A stretch of 64,000 nucleotides of DNA, taken from positions 1 to 64,000 of the forward strand of contig NZ_JACVOZ010000003.1 of NCBI RefSeq assembly GCF_018882125.1, written 5' to 3'. The notes under the pieces are model-generated. The model was given only the letters and a program-made list of their open reading frames with translations. It made no database searches and was not told where the DNA came from. The first letter of the stretch is position 1. Every line of letters begins with the position of its first letter. The position numbers were made by a program, and so were the translations under genes. Source of the stretch: Polynucleobacter sp. AP-Melu-500A-A1. Lineage in GTDB: Bacteria > Pseudomonadota > Gammaproteobacteria > Burkholderiales > Burkholderiaceae. Positions 54,915-64,000 of this stretch are shown in pieces.

Positions 54915-56546
54915 ATGTCTAAACCACCCTTCCGCCTTCTCCCCATTCGTTTATTTACTTTTGCGATTTGCATCGTTGCTACTATTGCTAGCGCTATTGC
55001 ATTGGCTATGGGAATTCATATTTGGTACCTCTTTGAGATTTTCGGCTTCCTCACCATCGTTGGTATACACGACTGCATACAAAAGAAGCATGCTGTTTTG
55101 CGCAACTATCCTGTTTTAGGTCATATGCGCTTTATGCTTGAATTTATCCGCCCTGAAATCAGGCAATACTTTATTGAGGGAGATAACGATAAGACCCCTT
55201 TTTCTAGAAGTCAGCGGACTTTAGTCTACTCTCGCTCGAAAGCAGTTTCTGATAAACGCCCGTTCGGCACACAACTCGATGTCATGGCGCCAGGCTACCA
55301 ATGGATCAATCAATCACTTGCACCCACTCAAATAGCAAGTCATGACTTCAGAATTGAAATCGGAGGAAAAGACTGCACCCAAAAATACTCTTCCAGTATT
55401 TTTAATATTTCAGCAATGAGTTTTGGCTCTTTAAGCGCTAATGCAGTCAAGGCGCTTAATTTGGGAGCCAAAAAAGGGAATTTTGCGCACGATACCGGTG
55501 AAGGATCTATCTCACGCCACCATCTACATCATGGTGGTGACATTATCTGGGAGATTGGCTCTGGCTATTTTGGTTGTCGTAATGAAGATGGAAGCTTTAA
55601 TCCAAAAAAATATGCTGAGAGTGCTTTAGATCCGCAAGTAAAAATGATTGAGATCAAGCTTAGTCAAGGCGCTAAGCCTGGCCATGGGGGAATATTACCT
55701 GGCCCCAAAGTTACTGCAGAAATTGCAGAAGCGCGTGGGGTCAAAGTTGGAGAGTCCTGCATCTCACCCTCTTCCCATAGCGCCTTTAGTACGCCCATCG
55801 AGATGATGTATTTCGTTAAGCAATTACGCGACCTTTCTGGTGGTAAACCAGTAGGCTTTAAATTATGTATTGGCCATCCTTGGGAATGGTTCGCCATTGT
55901 TAAGGCAATGCTTGAGACCCAAATTTATCCAGACTTCATTGTGGTCGATGGTACCGAGGGTGGAACTGGAGCATCGCCAGTAGAATTTACCAATCACGTT
56001 GGAACGCCATTACAAGAAGGTCTACGCTTAGTCCACAATACTTTAGTTGGAGTGAATCTGCGAGATCAAATCAAGATTGGATGCTCTGGAAAAATTATTA
56101 GTGCATTTGATATGGCTGTTGCCTTTGCATTAGGTACAGACTGGTGCAATAGTGCACGTGGATTTATGTTTGCAATTGGCTGTATTCAGGCCCAAATTTG
56201 CGATACCGGCTTTTGTCCCACTGGTGTGACCACTCAAGATCCAGATCGACAAAAAGCCCTAGTAGTTACTGATAAATCGGAACGAGTCTACAATTTTCAT
56301 AATGAAACACTAAAGGCTCTAAAAGAAATTGTAGAGGCTGCTGGACTTACCCACCCAATACAAATAGATACCAGCCATATAGTAAGACGTCTTAATGCAA
56401 ATGAAGTTCGTCTTTTATCAGAGCTTTTACCAGCCATACCAGCTGGCAGCCTTTTACGCAATGAGGAAGGTAGCAATTTACCTCGTCTTTATCAAACCTA
56501 CTGGGATCTTGCTCAGGCAAATAGCTTTGCACCACTCAAAACTTGA
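54915..56546 (+). CDS. membrane-anchored FMN-binding glutamate synthase-family protein
   Basis: The 543-residue protein has two N-terminal hydrophobic segments (LFTFAICIVATIASAIALAM, then WYLFEIFGFLTIVGI). A glutamate-synthase central/FMN domain follows: SAMSFGSLSANAVKALNLGA, DTGEGSISRHH, KPGHGGILPGPKV, IVVDGTEGGTGASP and GCIQAQICDTGFCPTGVTTQ with the Fe-S cysteines. Glutaminase and FAD parts are absent, so it is not a full GOGAT subunit; its substrate is unknown. ATG at 54915 is used; TTG at 54906 adds three residues. Convergent with the next gene. Confidence 0.9.
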   Translation: MSKPPFRLLPIRLFTFAICIVATIASAIALAMGIHIWYLFEIFGFLTIVGIHDCIQKKHAVLRNYPVLGHMRFMLEFIRPEIRQYFIEGDNDKTPFSRSQRTLVYSRSKAVSDKRPFGTQLDVMAPGYQWINQSLAPTQIASHDFRIEIGGKDCTQKYSSSIFNISAMSFGSLSANAVKALNLGAKKGNFAHDTGEGSISRHHLHHGGDIIWEIGSGYFGCRNEDGSFNPKKYAESALDPQVKMIEIKLSQGAKPGHGGILPGPKVTAEIAEARGVKVGESCISPSSHSAFSTPIEMMYFVKQLRDLSGGKPVGFKLCIGHPWEWFAIVKAMLETQIYPDFIVVDGTEGGTGASPVEFTNHVGTPLQEGLRLVHNTLVGVNLRDQIKIGCSGKIISAFDMAVAFALGTDWCNSARGFMFAIGCIQAQICDTGFCPTGVTTQDPDRQKALVVTDKSERVYNFHNETLKALKEIVEAAGLTHPIQIDTSHIVRRLNANEVRLLSELLPAIPAGSLLRNEEGSNLPRLYQTYWDLAQANSFAPLKT

Positions 56547-56550
56547 GTAC

Positions 56551-57450
56551 TTAAAGCTTCATTAATTGCATTTGACTGATAAATACCCTTTCTTGGGATG
56601 TCATGGGATCTAGAAAGGAAATTTCTTTTGCTAACAATTGCAAGGGCTTGGTGAGATCCAGATCGTAGCGCTGGTATGGTGTCAGTTCTGGATAAATCTG
56701 ATCATTCAAAATCGGAATACCCAAGGCATTGAGATGACAGCGTAACTGGTGTTTCTTACCGCTACCAGGTCTTAATCGATATTTTGCCCAGGGCTTCATT
56801 TCTTGGATAAGCTCAATGTGGGTATCTGTATTGGGCTCGCCATCTATTTCTTGCATTTGCAAGAAATGCTCAGATTCTTGTAATCGACTTTGATATGTCA
56901 ATGGAAGTTTGATACTCAGATTTTCTGAATAAGGTGCAATTGCTTCATAAATCTTATTAACCAGTCGATCTCTAAAAAGGTTTTGATAAGAAGCCCTTTC
57001 AGTAGGCTTCACTGAAAAGATCACGAGACCAGCAGTATCACGATCAATTCGATGAATTGGACTAAGAGTCTGAATCCCCGTTTTACGCTTTACGCGATTC
57101 AATAAAGTTTGATGTAAGTAAAGCCCGCCTGGAGTTACTGGCAAAAAGTGAGGCTTATCGGCAACCAGAATATGTTCATCCTGATAAAGAATATGTTCTT
57201 TAAAGGGAATCTCAGGCTCACGCTCTAAGCGACGGAAATAAATTAAGTGAGAATTTCCTTGATATACATCGCCAGCTGCAAGCACTTGACCATCCGTAGT
57301 CATAATCAGCCCCTCACTAAAGCGAGCGGACCATTCACTACTATCGATATGGGGGAAGTTACTTACGAAGAAATCCAGTAAGTTGATATAAATTTGATTT
57401 GCAGGCAAATACACGCGCGATGAAGAAACGCCCTCTGAATTCACTTTCAT
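56551..57450 (-). CDS. RluA-family 23S rRNA/tRNA pseudouridine synthase
   Basis: Isomerises specific uridines in RNA. The 299-residue protein has an N-terminal part resembling an S4-like domain, then HILVADKPHFLPVTPGG and the catalytic HRIDRDTAGLVIFS with the essential Asp. The RluA-type ending follows: RPGSGKKHQLRCHLNALGIP and LLAKEISFLDP. The exact target is not clear. ATG at 57450 is used; an in-frame TTG at 57462 adds four residues. Upstream is a terminator and typA. Confidence 0.92.
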   Translation of the reverse strand: MKVNSEGVSSSRVYLPANQIYINLLDFFVSNFPHIDSSEWSARFSEGLIMTTDGQVLAAGDVYQGNSHLIYFRRLEREPEIPFKEHILYQDEHILVADKPHFLPVTPGGLYLHQTLLNRVKRKTGIQTLSPIHRIDRDTAGLVIFSVKPTERASYQNLFRDRLVNKIYEAIAPYSENLSIKLPLTYQSRLQESEHFLQMQEIDGEPNTDTHIELIQEMKPWAKYRLRPGSGKKHQLRCHLNALGIPILNDQIYPELTPYQRYDLDLTKPLQLLAKEISFLDPMTSQERVFISQMQLMKL

Positions 57451-57500
57451 AACAGCTGCCAAATTTATATCGGAATTGATGACTTCATTTTACTAGAAAG

Positions 57501-57528
57501 ACAAAAGCCACCCTGAGGTAGCTTTTGT
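57501..57528 (-). terminator. terminator after typA
   Basis: ACAAAAGC-C-ACC and GGT-A-GCTTTTGT form a 12-bp stem with one mismatch and loop CTGA, 23 bases beyond the typA stop on the minus strand. Confidence 0.85.
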
Positions 57529-57551
57529 TATATGCAAAGTATTACAAGAAA

Positions 57552-59369
57552 TTACTCGCGTGATGCCTTCTTGCGATCATGCTCTTTCAGATGACGCTTA
57601 CGGACGCGCACACTCTTCGGTGTTACTTCGACCAATTCATCGTCGCTAATAAATTCAACCGCGTACTCCAAGGTCAAATCAATTGGGGTTACCAAACGCA
57701 CTGCTTCGTCAGTACCAGAAGATCGCACGTTAGTTAATTGCTTACCTTTAATGGGGTTAACAACTAAATCGTTATCACGACTATGGATACCAATCACCAT
57801 ACCTTCGTAAACGGGATCACCATGTTTAACGAACATGCGACCACGATCTTGTAATTTCCAAATAGCGTACGCAACTGCTTCGCCATCGTCTTGGCTAATC
57901 AAGACACCGTTGTGGCGCTCACCCAAAATACCATCTTTAGCAGGTGCATAAGAATCAAAGGTATGACTCATTAAACCGTTTCCGCGGGTCATGGTCATAA
58001 AGTCACCTTGGAAACCAATCAAGCCACGCGCAGGAATACGGTATTCAAGACGGGTACGCCCTTTTCCATCGCTCACCATGTCTTGGAGTTCACCCTTACG
58101 CTTACCTAAGTCTTCCATCACGGCGCCTTGAGTAGCATCTTCCACATCTACTGTTAAATTCTCATACGGCTCCATCTTCACGCCGTCTTCTTCATGAAAC
58201 ACTACGCGTGGACGAGAAACTGCCATCTCATAACCTTCGCGACGCATTGTTTCAACCAAGATGGTCAAATGCAGCTCACCACGACCAGATACTTCAAACA
58301 CAGTATCGTCATCTGTTTCTTTTACACGTAAGGCCATGTTCGACTTCAGTTCACGATCAAGACGTTCACGAATTTGACGGCTAGTAACAAACTTACCTTC
58401 ACGTCCAGCAAATGGACTGGTGTTCACCATAAAGTTCATGGTCAAGGTTGGTTCATCAATTTTGAGCATTGGCAACGCGTCTGGCTTATCCACTGCACAA
58501 ACCGTTGTTCCAATCGCCAATTCTTCAATACCATTAATCAAGGCAATATCTCCAGCAATCGCTTCGTCAACGATTTCACGCTCAAGACCTTTGAATTTCA
58601 ATACTTGGTTGATACGTCCTTTGAATGGCACGCCATCTGGACCATTTAAACAAATCACTTCCATACCGGATTTAACACGCCCACGGTTTATACGGCCAAT
58701 ACCAATCTTGCCAACATAACTGTTGTAATCAATGGAGGAGATTTGGAACTGCAAAGGGCCATCTGGATCGTCATCACGGACAGGAACATGTTCCAAGACA
58801 GCATCAAACAAAGGACGCATATCACCCTCACGAACATCTTCAGTCAAACCTGCATAGCCGTTTAAGCCTGATGCATAAATGATTGGGAAGTCGAGCTGCT
58901 CTTCGGTAGCGCCGAGTTTATCGAATAATTCAAAAGTAGCATTAATTACGTAATCACAACGTGCGCCGGGACGGTCCACTTTGTTAATCACAACAATCGG
59001 CTTTAAACCAAGCGCTAATGCTTTTTTAGTCACAAAGCGAGTTTGCGGCATTGGGCCTTCTACCGCATCTACCAGCAGCAATACACCGTCAACCATCGAG
59101 AGTACGCGCTCTACTTCGCCGCCGAAGTCAGCATGTCCTGGGGTGTCCACAATATTGATATGTGTACCGTCATATTCAACCGCACAATTCTTGGACAAAA
59201 TAGTAATACCACGCTCTTTTTCCAAATCGTTTGAGTCCATGACGCGTTCAGTCATTTTTTCATTAGAGCGGAATGTGCCAGATTGACGCAAGAGTTGATC
59301 AACCAAGGTAGTTTTACCGTGGTCAACGTGGGCGATGATAGCGATATTACGAAGTGCGCGTTTAGTCAT
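57552..59369 (-). CDS. typA: translational GTPase TypA/BipA
   Basis: Ribosome-binding GTPase involved in 50S assembly and stress adaptation. The 605-residue protein has G1 [10 protein letters not shown] (about residues 13-22), G2 ERGITI, G3 [17 protein letters not shown]4 NKVDRPGAR, then EF-G-like domains II, III and V and the BipA-specific C-terminal domain ending [20 protein letters not shown]. It is full length. It follows truB by 63 bases on the same strand. Confidence 0.97.
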   Translation of the reverse strand: MTKRALRNIAIIAHVDHGKTTLVDQLLRQSGTFRSNEKMTERVMDSNDLEKERGITILSKNCAVEYDGTHINIVDTPGHADFGGEVERVLSMVDGVLLLVDAVEGPMPQTRFVTKKALALGLKPIVVINKVDRPGARCDYVINATFELFDKLGATEEQLDFPIIYASGLNGYAGLTEDVREGDMRPLFDAVLEHVPVRDDDPDGPLQFQISSIDYNSYVGKIGIGRINRGRVKSGMEVICLNGPDGVPFKGRINQVLKFKGLEREIVDEAIAGDIALINGIEELAIGTTVCAVDKPDALPMLKIDEPTLTMNFMVNTSPFAGREGKFVTSRQIRERLDRELKSNMALRVKETDDDTVFEVSGRGELHLTILVETMRREGYEMAVSRPRVVFHEEDGVKMEPYENLTVDVEDATQGAVMEDLGKRKGELQDMVSDGKGRTRLEYRIPARGLIGFQGDFMTMTRGNGLMSHTFDSYAPAKDGILGERHNGVLISQDDGEAVAYAIWKLQDRGRMFVKHGDPVYEGMVIGIHSRDNDLVVNPIKGKQLTNVRSSGTDEAVRLVTPIDLTLEYAVEFISDDELVEVTPKSVRVRKRHLKEHDRKKASRE

Positions 59370-59432
59370 GTGAAGCTTCTAAAGTTAAGAATAGGGTTGG
59401 TTAAGATTAATGAATTAATAAGTCAAAATGAT

Positions 59433-60344
59433 TTAATGGGCTGAGGAAATCAAACGCTTGGGATGTAAAACACCTGAGCGCCAGTCAGCAGTGCCAATAA
59501 AGTTATGGGGTGCAGCTGTAGCTCGATAAATACGAACTAATGCTTCAATGGAGGGCAAATTGAGTGGAACACGTTGCCCCATTTCAAGACGTTTAGCCTG
59601 ATGCTCATCTACCGTCAAATGCGGCAATGTTTGGAGGAGTGCATCAATCGGCAATATATAAGTTGAACTATCTTTTAAGCTCTGTTGAATCGATTCCATC
59701 GTAAAAGACTGCTCTAAGGTCAGATGGCCTACTTCAGTGCGGCGTAACCCTGTTAAGTGAGCGCCACAAGCTAATGCCTTACCAAGATCTTCAGCCAAAA
59801 CGCGAATGTAAGTACCTTTGCTACAGCTAACTTCTAATGTTGCTTCGGGCCACTGAATGTCAGTCCAACGAATCTGATGAATAGTGATCTCGCGCGGCGT
59901 ACGCTCAAGCTCAACTCCGGCACGAGCATACTCATAGAGTGGTTTACCATCACGCTTTAGCGCTGAATACATCGGTGGTATCTGCAAAATGGGGCCAGTA
60001 AATTTTGGTAACAATCCATCCAGTGCCGATCTAAGAGTCGCCTCATCAGAAAATTGAGGTAAAGCAAACTCTTCAATAATTTGGCCTTCAGCATCACCAG
60101 TATCAGTACGAGCGCCAAACTTGACTCTAGCAATATAAGATTTGTTCGCCTCCAATAAATCTTGGGAGTACTTGGTTGCCTCGCCAAGACATATTGGCAG
60201 TAGGCCAGTAGCCATGGGATCTAAAGTACCTGTATGCCCTGCTTTTTCTGCATTAAAAGCTCGCTTGACAGCAGTAACCGCACCCTGCGAACTCATACCA
60301 GCAGGTTTATCTAACAGAACTACTCCATCGATGCGAATAGACAT
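59433..60344 (-). CDS. truB: tRNA pseudouridine(55) synthase
   Basis: Makes pseudouridine 55 in the T arm of tRNA. The 303-residue protein has DKPAGMSSQGAV, GHTGTLDPMATGLLPIC with the catalytic Asp (about residue 42), SKGTYIRVLAEDLG and a C-terminal PUA-like part. It follows rbfA after 5 bases in the conserved nusA-infB-rbfA-truB order. Confidence 0.96.
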   Translation of the reverse strand: MSIRIDGVVLLDKPAGMSSQGAVTAVKRAFNAEKAGHTGTLDPMATGLLPICLGEATKYSQDLLEANKSYIARVKFGARTDTGDAEGQIIEEFALPQFSDEATLRSALDGLLPKFTGPILQIPPMYSALKRDGKPLYEYARAGVELERTPREITIHQIRWTDIQWPEATLEVSCSKGTYIRVLAEDLGKALACGAHLTGLRRTEVGHLTLEQSFTMESIQQSLKDSSTYILPIDALLQTLPHLTVDEHQAKRLEMGQRVPLNLPSIEALVRIYRATAAPHNFIGTADWRSGVLHPKRLISSAH

Positions 60345-60349
60345 GAGAA

Positions 60350-60718
60350 TTATTTACTCTCGTCTTTATGATCGCTCTCTACCGCTTGATCGATCAATCG
60401 AGACATTTCTATGCCATGCTCTACTGAGCTGTCATAGTGAAAATGCAAAGTGGGCACAGTGTGAATATGCAAACGCTTAAAAAGCAAAGAATGTAAATAG
60501 CCAGCTTTTTCCTGAAGTGCTTTTAATGCATGTTCAGGCTCAGCGCCTAAGACTGTAAAAAAGACTTTAGCATGCGCTAAGTCTGGCGTGAGCTCAATAC
60601 TTTGTAGGGTAATTAAACCTAAACTTGGACTACGCAACTCACGAGGAATAAGTTCGGCCAGATCTCGCTGAATTTGATCGGCGAGACGCTGGTTACGATG
60701 CGGGCTAGTTTTATGCAT
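60350..60718 (-). CDS. rbfA: ribosome-binding factor A
   Basis: Helps 30S maturation near helix 1 of 16S rRNA. The 122-residue protein is full length. It begins [20 protein letters not shown], has the KH-like core ([40 protein letters not shown]) and the family's C-terminal [18 protein letters not shown]. It lies between infB (11 bases) and truB (5 bases). Confidence 0.96.
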   Translation of the reverse strand: MHKTSPHRNQRLADQIQRDLAELIPRELRSPSLGLITLQSIELTPDLAHAKVFFTVLGAEPEHALKALQEKAGYLHSLLFKRLHIHTVPTLHFHYDSSVEHGIEMSRLIDQAVESDHKDESK

Positions 60719-60729
60719 ATTGCTCGAAA

Positions 60730-63480
60730 TTACAGTGAACGCGCAACTTCAGTTACTTCAAATACTTCAAGTTGATCGCCCTCTTTGATGTCGTTATAAC
60801 CTTTTAATGAAAGGCCACACTCAACACCGGCACGAACTTCTTTCGCATCATCTTTAAAGCGCTTGAGTGAATCCAATTCACCGGTCCACACAACTACGTT
60901 TTCACGCAAGAGGCGAACGCTAGAGGTGCGCTTCACAACGCCATCCACTACTAAGCAACCTGCAATAGCGCCAACTTTGGAAACCAAGAAGACTTGGCGG
61001 ATTTCAACCAGTCCAGTGATCTCTTCTTTCTTATCGGGAGTGAGCATGCCACTGAGGGCTAATTTCACTTCATCTACAGCGTCATAAATAATGTTGTGAT
61101 ATCGAATATCTACACCATTGTTCTCTGCCAATTTTCGTGCAGCAGCATCAGCGCGAGAGTTAAAGCCGAAGATCACCGCTTTAGAAGCAACTGCCAAATT
61201 CACGTCAGTCTCAGTAATACCGCCCACAGCTGCATGAACGATTTGTACTTTGACTTCTGGTGTAGAGAGCTTCATTAAAGATTGAGCCAATGCTTCTTGA
61301 GAGCCCTGAACGTCTGCCTTGATGATGACTGGCAGCAGTTTCGCTTCAACCGCACCCTCTTCCATATTCTCCATCATGGTTTCGAGCTTGAATGCCTGCT
61401 GTTTTGCCAACTTCACATCGCGGAATTTACCTTGACGGAATAATGCAATCTCACGAGCCTTACGTTCGTCCGGTACGACTTGAACTGACTCACCTGCAGC
61501 AGGTACTTCTGCCAAACCCTGAATCTCCACTGGAATAGATGGGCCAGCCTCATTACATGGCTTGCCATTCTCATCCATCATGGCACGAACGCGTCCAAAT
61601 GTAGATCCAGCTAAGAGCATATCGCCACGTTTGAGTGTTCCAGATTGAACTAAAACCGTTGCAACTGGACCCTTACCCTTATCCAAGCGTGCTTCAATCA
61701 CTAAACCTTGTGCAGGAGCATCTTTGGGTGCTTTAAGCTCCAGGATCTCCGCTTGCAAGAGTACGTTTTCTAGCAAAGTATCAATACCTTCACCTGTTTT
61801 TGCAGATACGGAAATAAAGGGCACATCACCACCGTATTCCTCAGGTACCACTTGCTCTGCCACTAACTCGGTCTTCACACGATCCGAATTGGCTTCTGGC
61901 TTATCAATCTTATTAATTGCAACCACTATTGGAACTCCACCAGCTACAGCATGGTGAATCGCTTCTTTCGTTTGCGGCATGACACCATCGTCTGCTGCAA
62001 CAACCAAGATCACGATATCGGTTGCCTTAGCGCCACGTGCTCGCATTGCCGTAAAGGCTTCGTGACCAGGGGTATCTAAAAAGGTAATCATGCCACGGGG
62101 CGTTTCGACGTGATAGGCGCCGATATGTTGGGTAATACCACCCGCTTCACCTGTAGCCACTTTTGCCGCACGAATCTTATCGAGCAAAGAAGTCTTACCA
62201 TGGTCCACGTGACCCATCACCGTAACTACTGGTGGACGTGGTAATAACTCTGCATCATGCCCATCAGTGCCAAGATCTAAATCCGGATCATCTAATTTAG
62301 CAGCATGCGCTTTATGGCCCATTTCTTCAACGATGATCATTGCGGTATCTTGATCAAGCACTTGGTTGATGGTAACCATCTGACCCATACCCATCAACAA
62401 TTTAATAACTTCTGCACTCTTCACCGCCATTGCATGCGCTAACTCCGCAACAGTAATGGTTTCAGGAACATGTACTTCATGAATCACTGGCTCTGTTGGA
62501 ACTTGGAAGTTGGTATCTACGTTGGCCTCAGCGATTTGGCGTTGCTTTTTACGACCACCACCTGAACGCCAGCCACCCACACCACCAGATGAATCACCAC
62601 GAGTCTTCAGACCTCCAGGCTTCTTGGCGCCCTCTTCTTGCCAAGTGGAAGATGTTTCAGAAGACTTAATCGTTTTGCCGCCAACTTTAGCTGGGGATTT
62701 TTTCTTATCATCTGCACCTTCAGCCTTAGCAGGTTTATGCAGAGTTCCTTTTTTGGCTTCATCAGCAGCAACTTCACTAGGAGCCTTCAGAACTCGAGCT
62801 GGAGTACTCATCATGTCACGAATGGCTAAAGCTTCTGCTTCAGCAGCAGCGCGACGAACACGAATATCTGCTAATTCTTTTTCTTTTGTTACCGCTAAGT
62901 CCTTAGCAGCTTTTTCAGACTTGGCTTTTTTCTCTGCAGCTTGAGCATCATTTGAAATCTCAGATGCTTTATCAGCAACTACTGAAGCAGCCTCTTTTTG
63001 ACGAATCTCTGCTTCTGCTCTCATTTCCGCTTCTTGACGCGCCAATAACTCAGCTTGTCGCGTTGCTTCTGCTGCACGCTTTTCTAACTCATCTTCTGAA
63101 AGAATGGGTTTCACTGGAGCAGCAGGAGTAGCAGTTTTTGCTGGCTTTTCTACTGGCGCATCAGCAACTGCAGCTTCCTCACCGCGTTTAACTAAAACAC
63201 GCTTCTTGCGCACCTCAACCTGAACGGTACGTGTACGTCCAGCAGAATCTGCCTGGCGTATCTCGGAGTTCTCACGCTTGATTAATGTAATCTTTTTGCG
63301 AGCCCCAGTATCAGCATTGCCATGCGCTTTTTGCAAATGCTCAAGCAGGACTGTTTTGTCCTTTTCGGTAATGCTATCGTCCTCAGAACCTTTATCGATC
63401 CCAGCTGCCTTTAACTGATCTAAAAGATCAACTGAAGTTCGTTTGAGCTCTTTAGCGAGTACTTTTACTGTTGTTGCCAT
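60730..63480 (-). CDS. infB: translation initiation factor IF-2
   Basis: GTPase that brings initiator tRNA to the 30S subunit. The 916-residue protein has an IF2 N-terminal domain ([20 protein letters not shown]) and a long Lys/Glu/Ala-rich linker (about 95-330, coiled-coil-like). A second IF2_N segment follows ([20 protein letters not shown]), then G1 [10 protein letters not shown] (about 423), G3 DTPGHEAF and G4 NKID, then domains II-IV ending [12 protein letters not shown]. It follows nusA after 13 bases, as in most proteobacteria. Confidence 0.97.
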   Translation of the reverse strand: MATTVKVLAKELKRTSVDLLDQLKAAGIDKGSEDDSITEKDKTVLLEHLQKAHGNADTGARKKITLIKRENSEIRQADSAGRTRTVQVEVRKKRVLVKRGEEAAVADAPVEKPAKTATPAAPVKPILSEDELEKRAAEATRQAELLARQEAEMRAEAEIRQKEAASVVADKASEISNDAQAAEKKAKSEKAAKDLAVTKEKELADIRVRRAAAEAEALAIRDMMSTPARVLKAPSEVAADEAKKGTLHKPAKAEGADDKKKSPAKVGGKTIKSSETSSTWQEEGAKKPGGLKTRGDSSGGVGGWRSGGGRKKQRQIAEANVDTNFQVPTEPVIHEVHVPETITVAELAHAMAVKSAEVIKLLMGMGQMVTINQVLDQDTAMIIVEEMGHKAHAAKLDDPDLDLGTDGHDAELLPRPPVVTVMGHVDHGKTSLLDKIRAAKVATGEAGGITQHIGAYHVETPRGMITFLDTPGHEAFTAMRARGAKATDIVILVVAADDGVMPQTKEAIHHAVAGGVPIVVAINKIDKPEANSDRVKTELVAEQVVPEEYGGDVPFISVSAKTGEGIDTLLENVLLQAEILELKAPKDAPAQGLVIEARLDKGKGPVATVLVQSGTLKRGDMLLAGSTFGRVRAMMDENGKPCNEAGPSIPVEIQGLAEVPAAGESVQVVPDERKAREIALFRQGKFRDVKLAKQQAFKLETMMENMEEGAVEAKLLPVIIKADVQGSQEALAQSLMKLSTPEVKVQIVHAAVGGITETDVNLAVASKAVIFGFNSRADAAARKLAENNGVDIRYHNIIYDAVDEVKLALSGMLTPDKKEEITGLVEIRQVFLVSKVGAIAGCLVVDGVVKRTSSVRLLRENVVVWTGELDSLKRFKDDAKEVRAGVECGLSLKGYNDIKEGDQLEVFEVTEVARSL

Positions 63481-63493
63481 GCACTACTTCCTC

Positions 63494-64000
63494 TCATGAA
63501 GTAAACCAGTGTTCGCGCGCTTTCATGATGAGCGTTTTCGCAGTTTCTTCGTCAATTTGTGTCGCCTCAACCAGCTCATCAACAGCCAGTTCAGCAAGGT
63601 CGTCACGGGTATGAACTTGATTTTCAGCAAGCTTTGCAATCAGTTCACTTGTCATTCCTTCTAAGGAAAGCAAGTCCTGTGAAACTTCACCGATGCGCTC
63701 TTCTTTTGCTAACTCCATCGTTAACAATGAATCGCGAGCACGATTACGCAGTTCATTTACAGTGTCTTCGTCAAAAGAGTCAATCTCTAACATCTCTGAA
63801 AGCGGAACGTAAGCAACCTCTTCCAGGGTGTTAAAGCCCTCTTCGATCAAGATATCAGCTACTTCTTGGTCAACATCCAATTTGTCCATGAATAATTGAC
63901 GCACTGAAGAAGCTTCTTTTTCTGTTTTCTCAGCAGACTCTTCTGGAGTCATGATATTGATTTGCCAACCAGTCAAGTCGCTAGCTAAGCGAACATTTTG
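63494..64000 (-). CDS. nusA: transcription termination/antitermination protein NusA, C-terminal part (cut by right edge)
   Basis: The frame is open to the window edge; its first visible residues QNVRLASDLTGWQINIM are the end of the NusA KH2 domain (known members read NVRLAS-LTGW-INIMT). The rest is the C-terminal region with two helix-hairpin-helix-like repeats (DQEVADILIEEGFNTLEEVA and LAENQVHTRDDLAELAVDEL) that bind RNA polymerase alpha. 168 residues are visible. infB follows after 13 bases. Confidence 0.95.
   Translation of the reverse strand, partial: QNVRLASDLTGWQINIMTPEESAEKTEKEASSVRQLFMDKLDVDQEVADILIEEGFNTLEEVAYVPLSEMLEIDSFDEDTVNELRNRARDSLLTMELAKEERIGEVSQDLLSLEGMTSELIAKLAENQVHTRDDLAELAVDELVEATQIDEETAKTLIMKAREHWFTS

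Noticed and set aside
1-64000. Insertion sequences, prophage or integron elements
   Set aside because: No transposase, integrase or phage structural gene was found in the frames read.

Overview
The window looks like a piece of a betaproteobacterial chromosome, most likely Burkholderiales and probably a Polynucleobacter-type freshwater bacterium. This is an inference from gene content: two Bug/TctC periplasmic binding proteins, an NAD-type formate dehydrogenase, SoxXYZA, class I fumarase and the nusA-infB-rbfA-truB order, at moderate base composition. No database search was possible.

Layout. Positions 1-19271 (minus strand) are one uninterrupted reading frame of at least 6,423 codons. It encodes a giant two-partner-secretion (filamentous haemagglutinin-like) exoprotein whose C-terminal end lies beyond the left edge. 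It has a signal peptide, a TPS domain, a beta-helix region, about a dozen 240-260-residue repeat units that include two recent in-frame tandem duplications, and then about 19 YDG/MBG-type repeats. An AT-rich regulatory stretch of about 780 bases separates it from the rest. Positions 20051-25098 hold NAD biosynthesis (nadA, nadC, nadB) interleaved with two toxin-antitoxin modules (dinJ-yafQ and a higBA-like pair), each with a palindromic operator. Positions 25193-29911 encode formate dehydrogenase, with the FdsG and FdsB subunits fused. Positions 30105-43809 carry small envelope proteins, acs, class I fumarase, murI, tonB-exbB-exbD, a Bug protein with a flavin reductase-like protein, a penicillin-acylase family enzyme and three tRNA-bordered gaps.

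Positions 43890-54714 contain purU, a compact soxXYZA operon without soxB or soxCD, the 34-codon remnant of a 2Fe-2S subunit gene, lrgAB, a four-gene run (SUMF1-domain protein, PIF1-like helicase, PEP mutase/isocitrate lyase-family protein, Bug protein), tRNA-His, and a third toxin-antitoxin pair coupled to dusA. Next come a small gene and a gene of the 'translational machinery protein' family. The right end is a membrane-anchored FMN glutamate-synthase-like protein, an RluA-family pseudouridine synthase and the translation/ribosome cluster typA, truB, rbfA, infB and the 3' end of nusA (all minus strand).

How it fits together: the metabolic genes suit an organism living on small organic acids (acetate, formate, dicarboxylates) with auxiliary thiosulfate oxidation. 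The accessory signal lies in the giant adhesin, which is evolving by segmental duplication, and in the three toxin-antitoxin modules. Three tRNA genes (Ser-GGA, Leu-TAA, His-GTG) were read from their cloverleaf arms. I see no insertion sequence, CRISPR array, prophage or replication origin.
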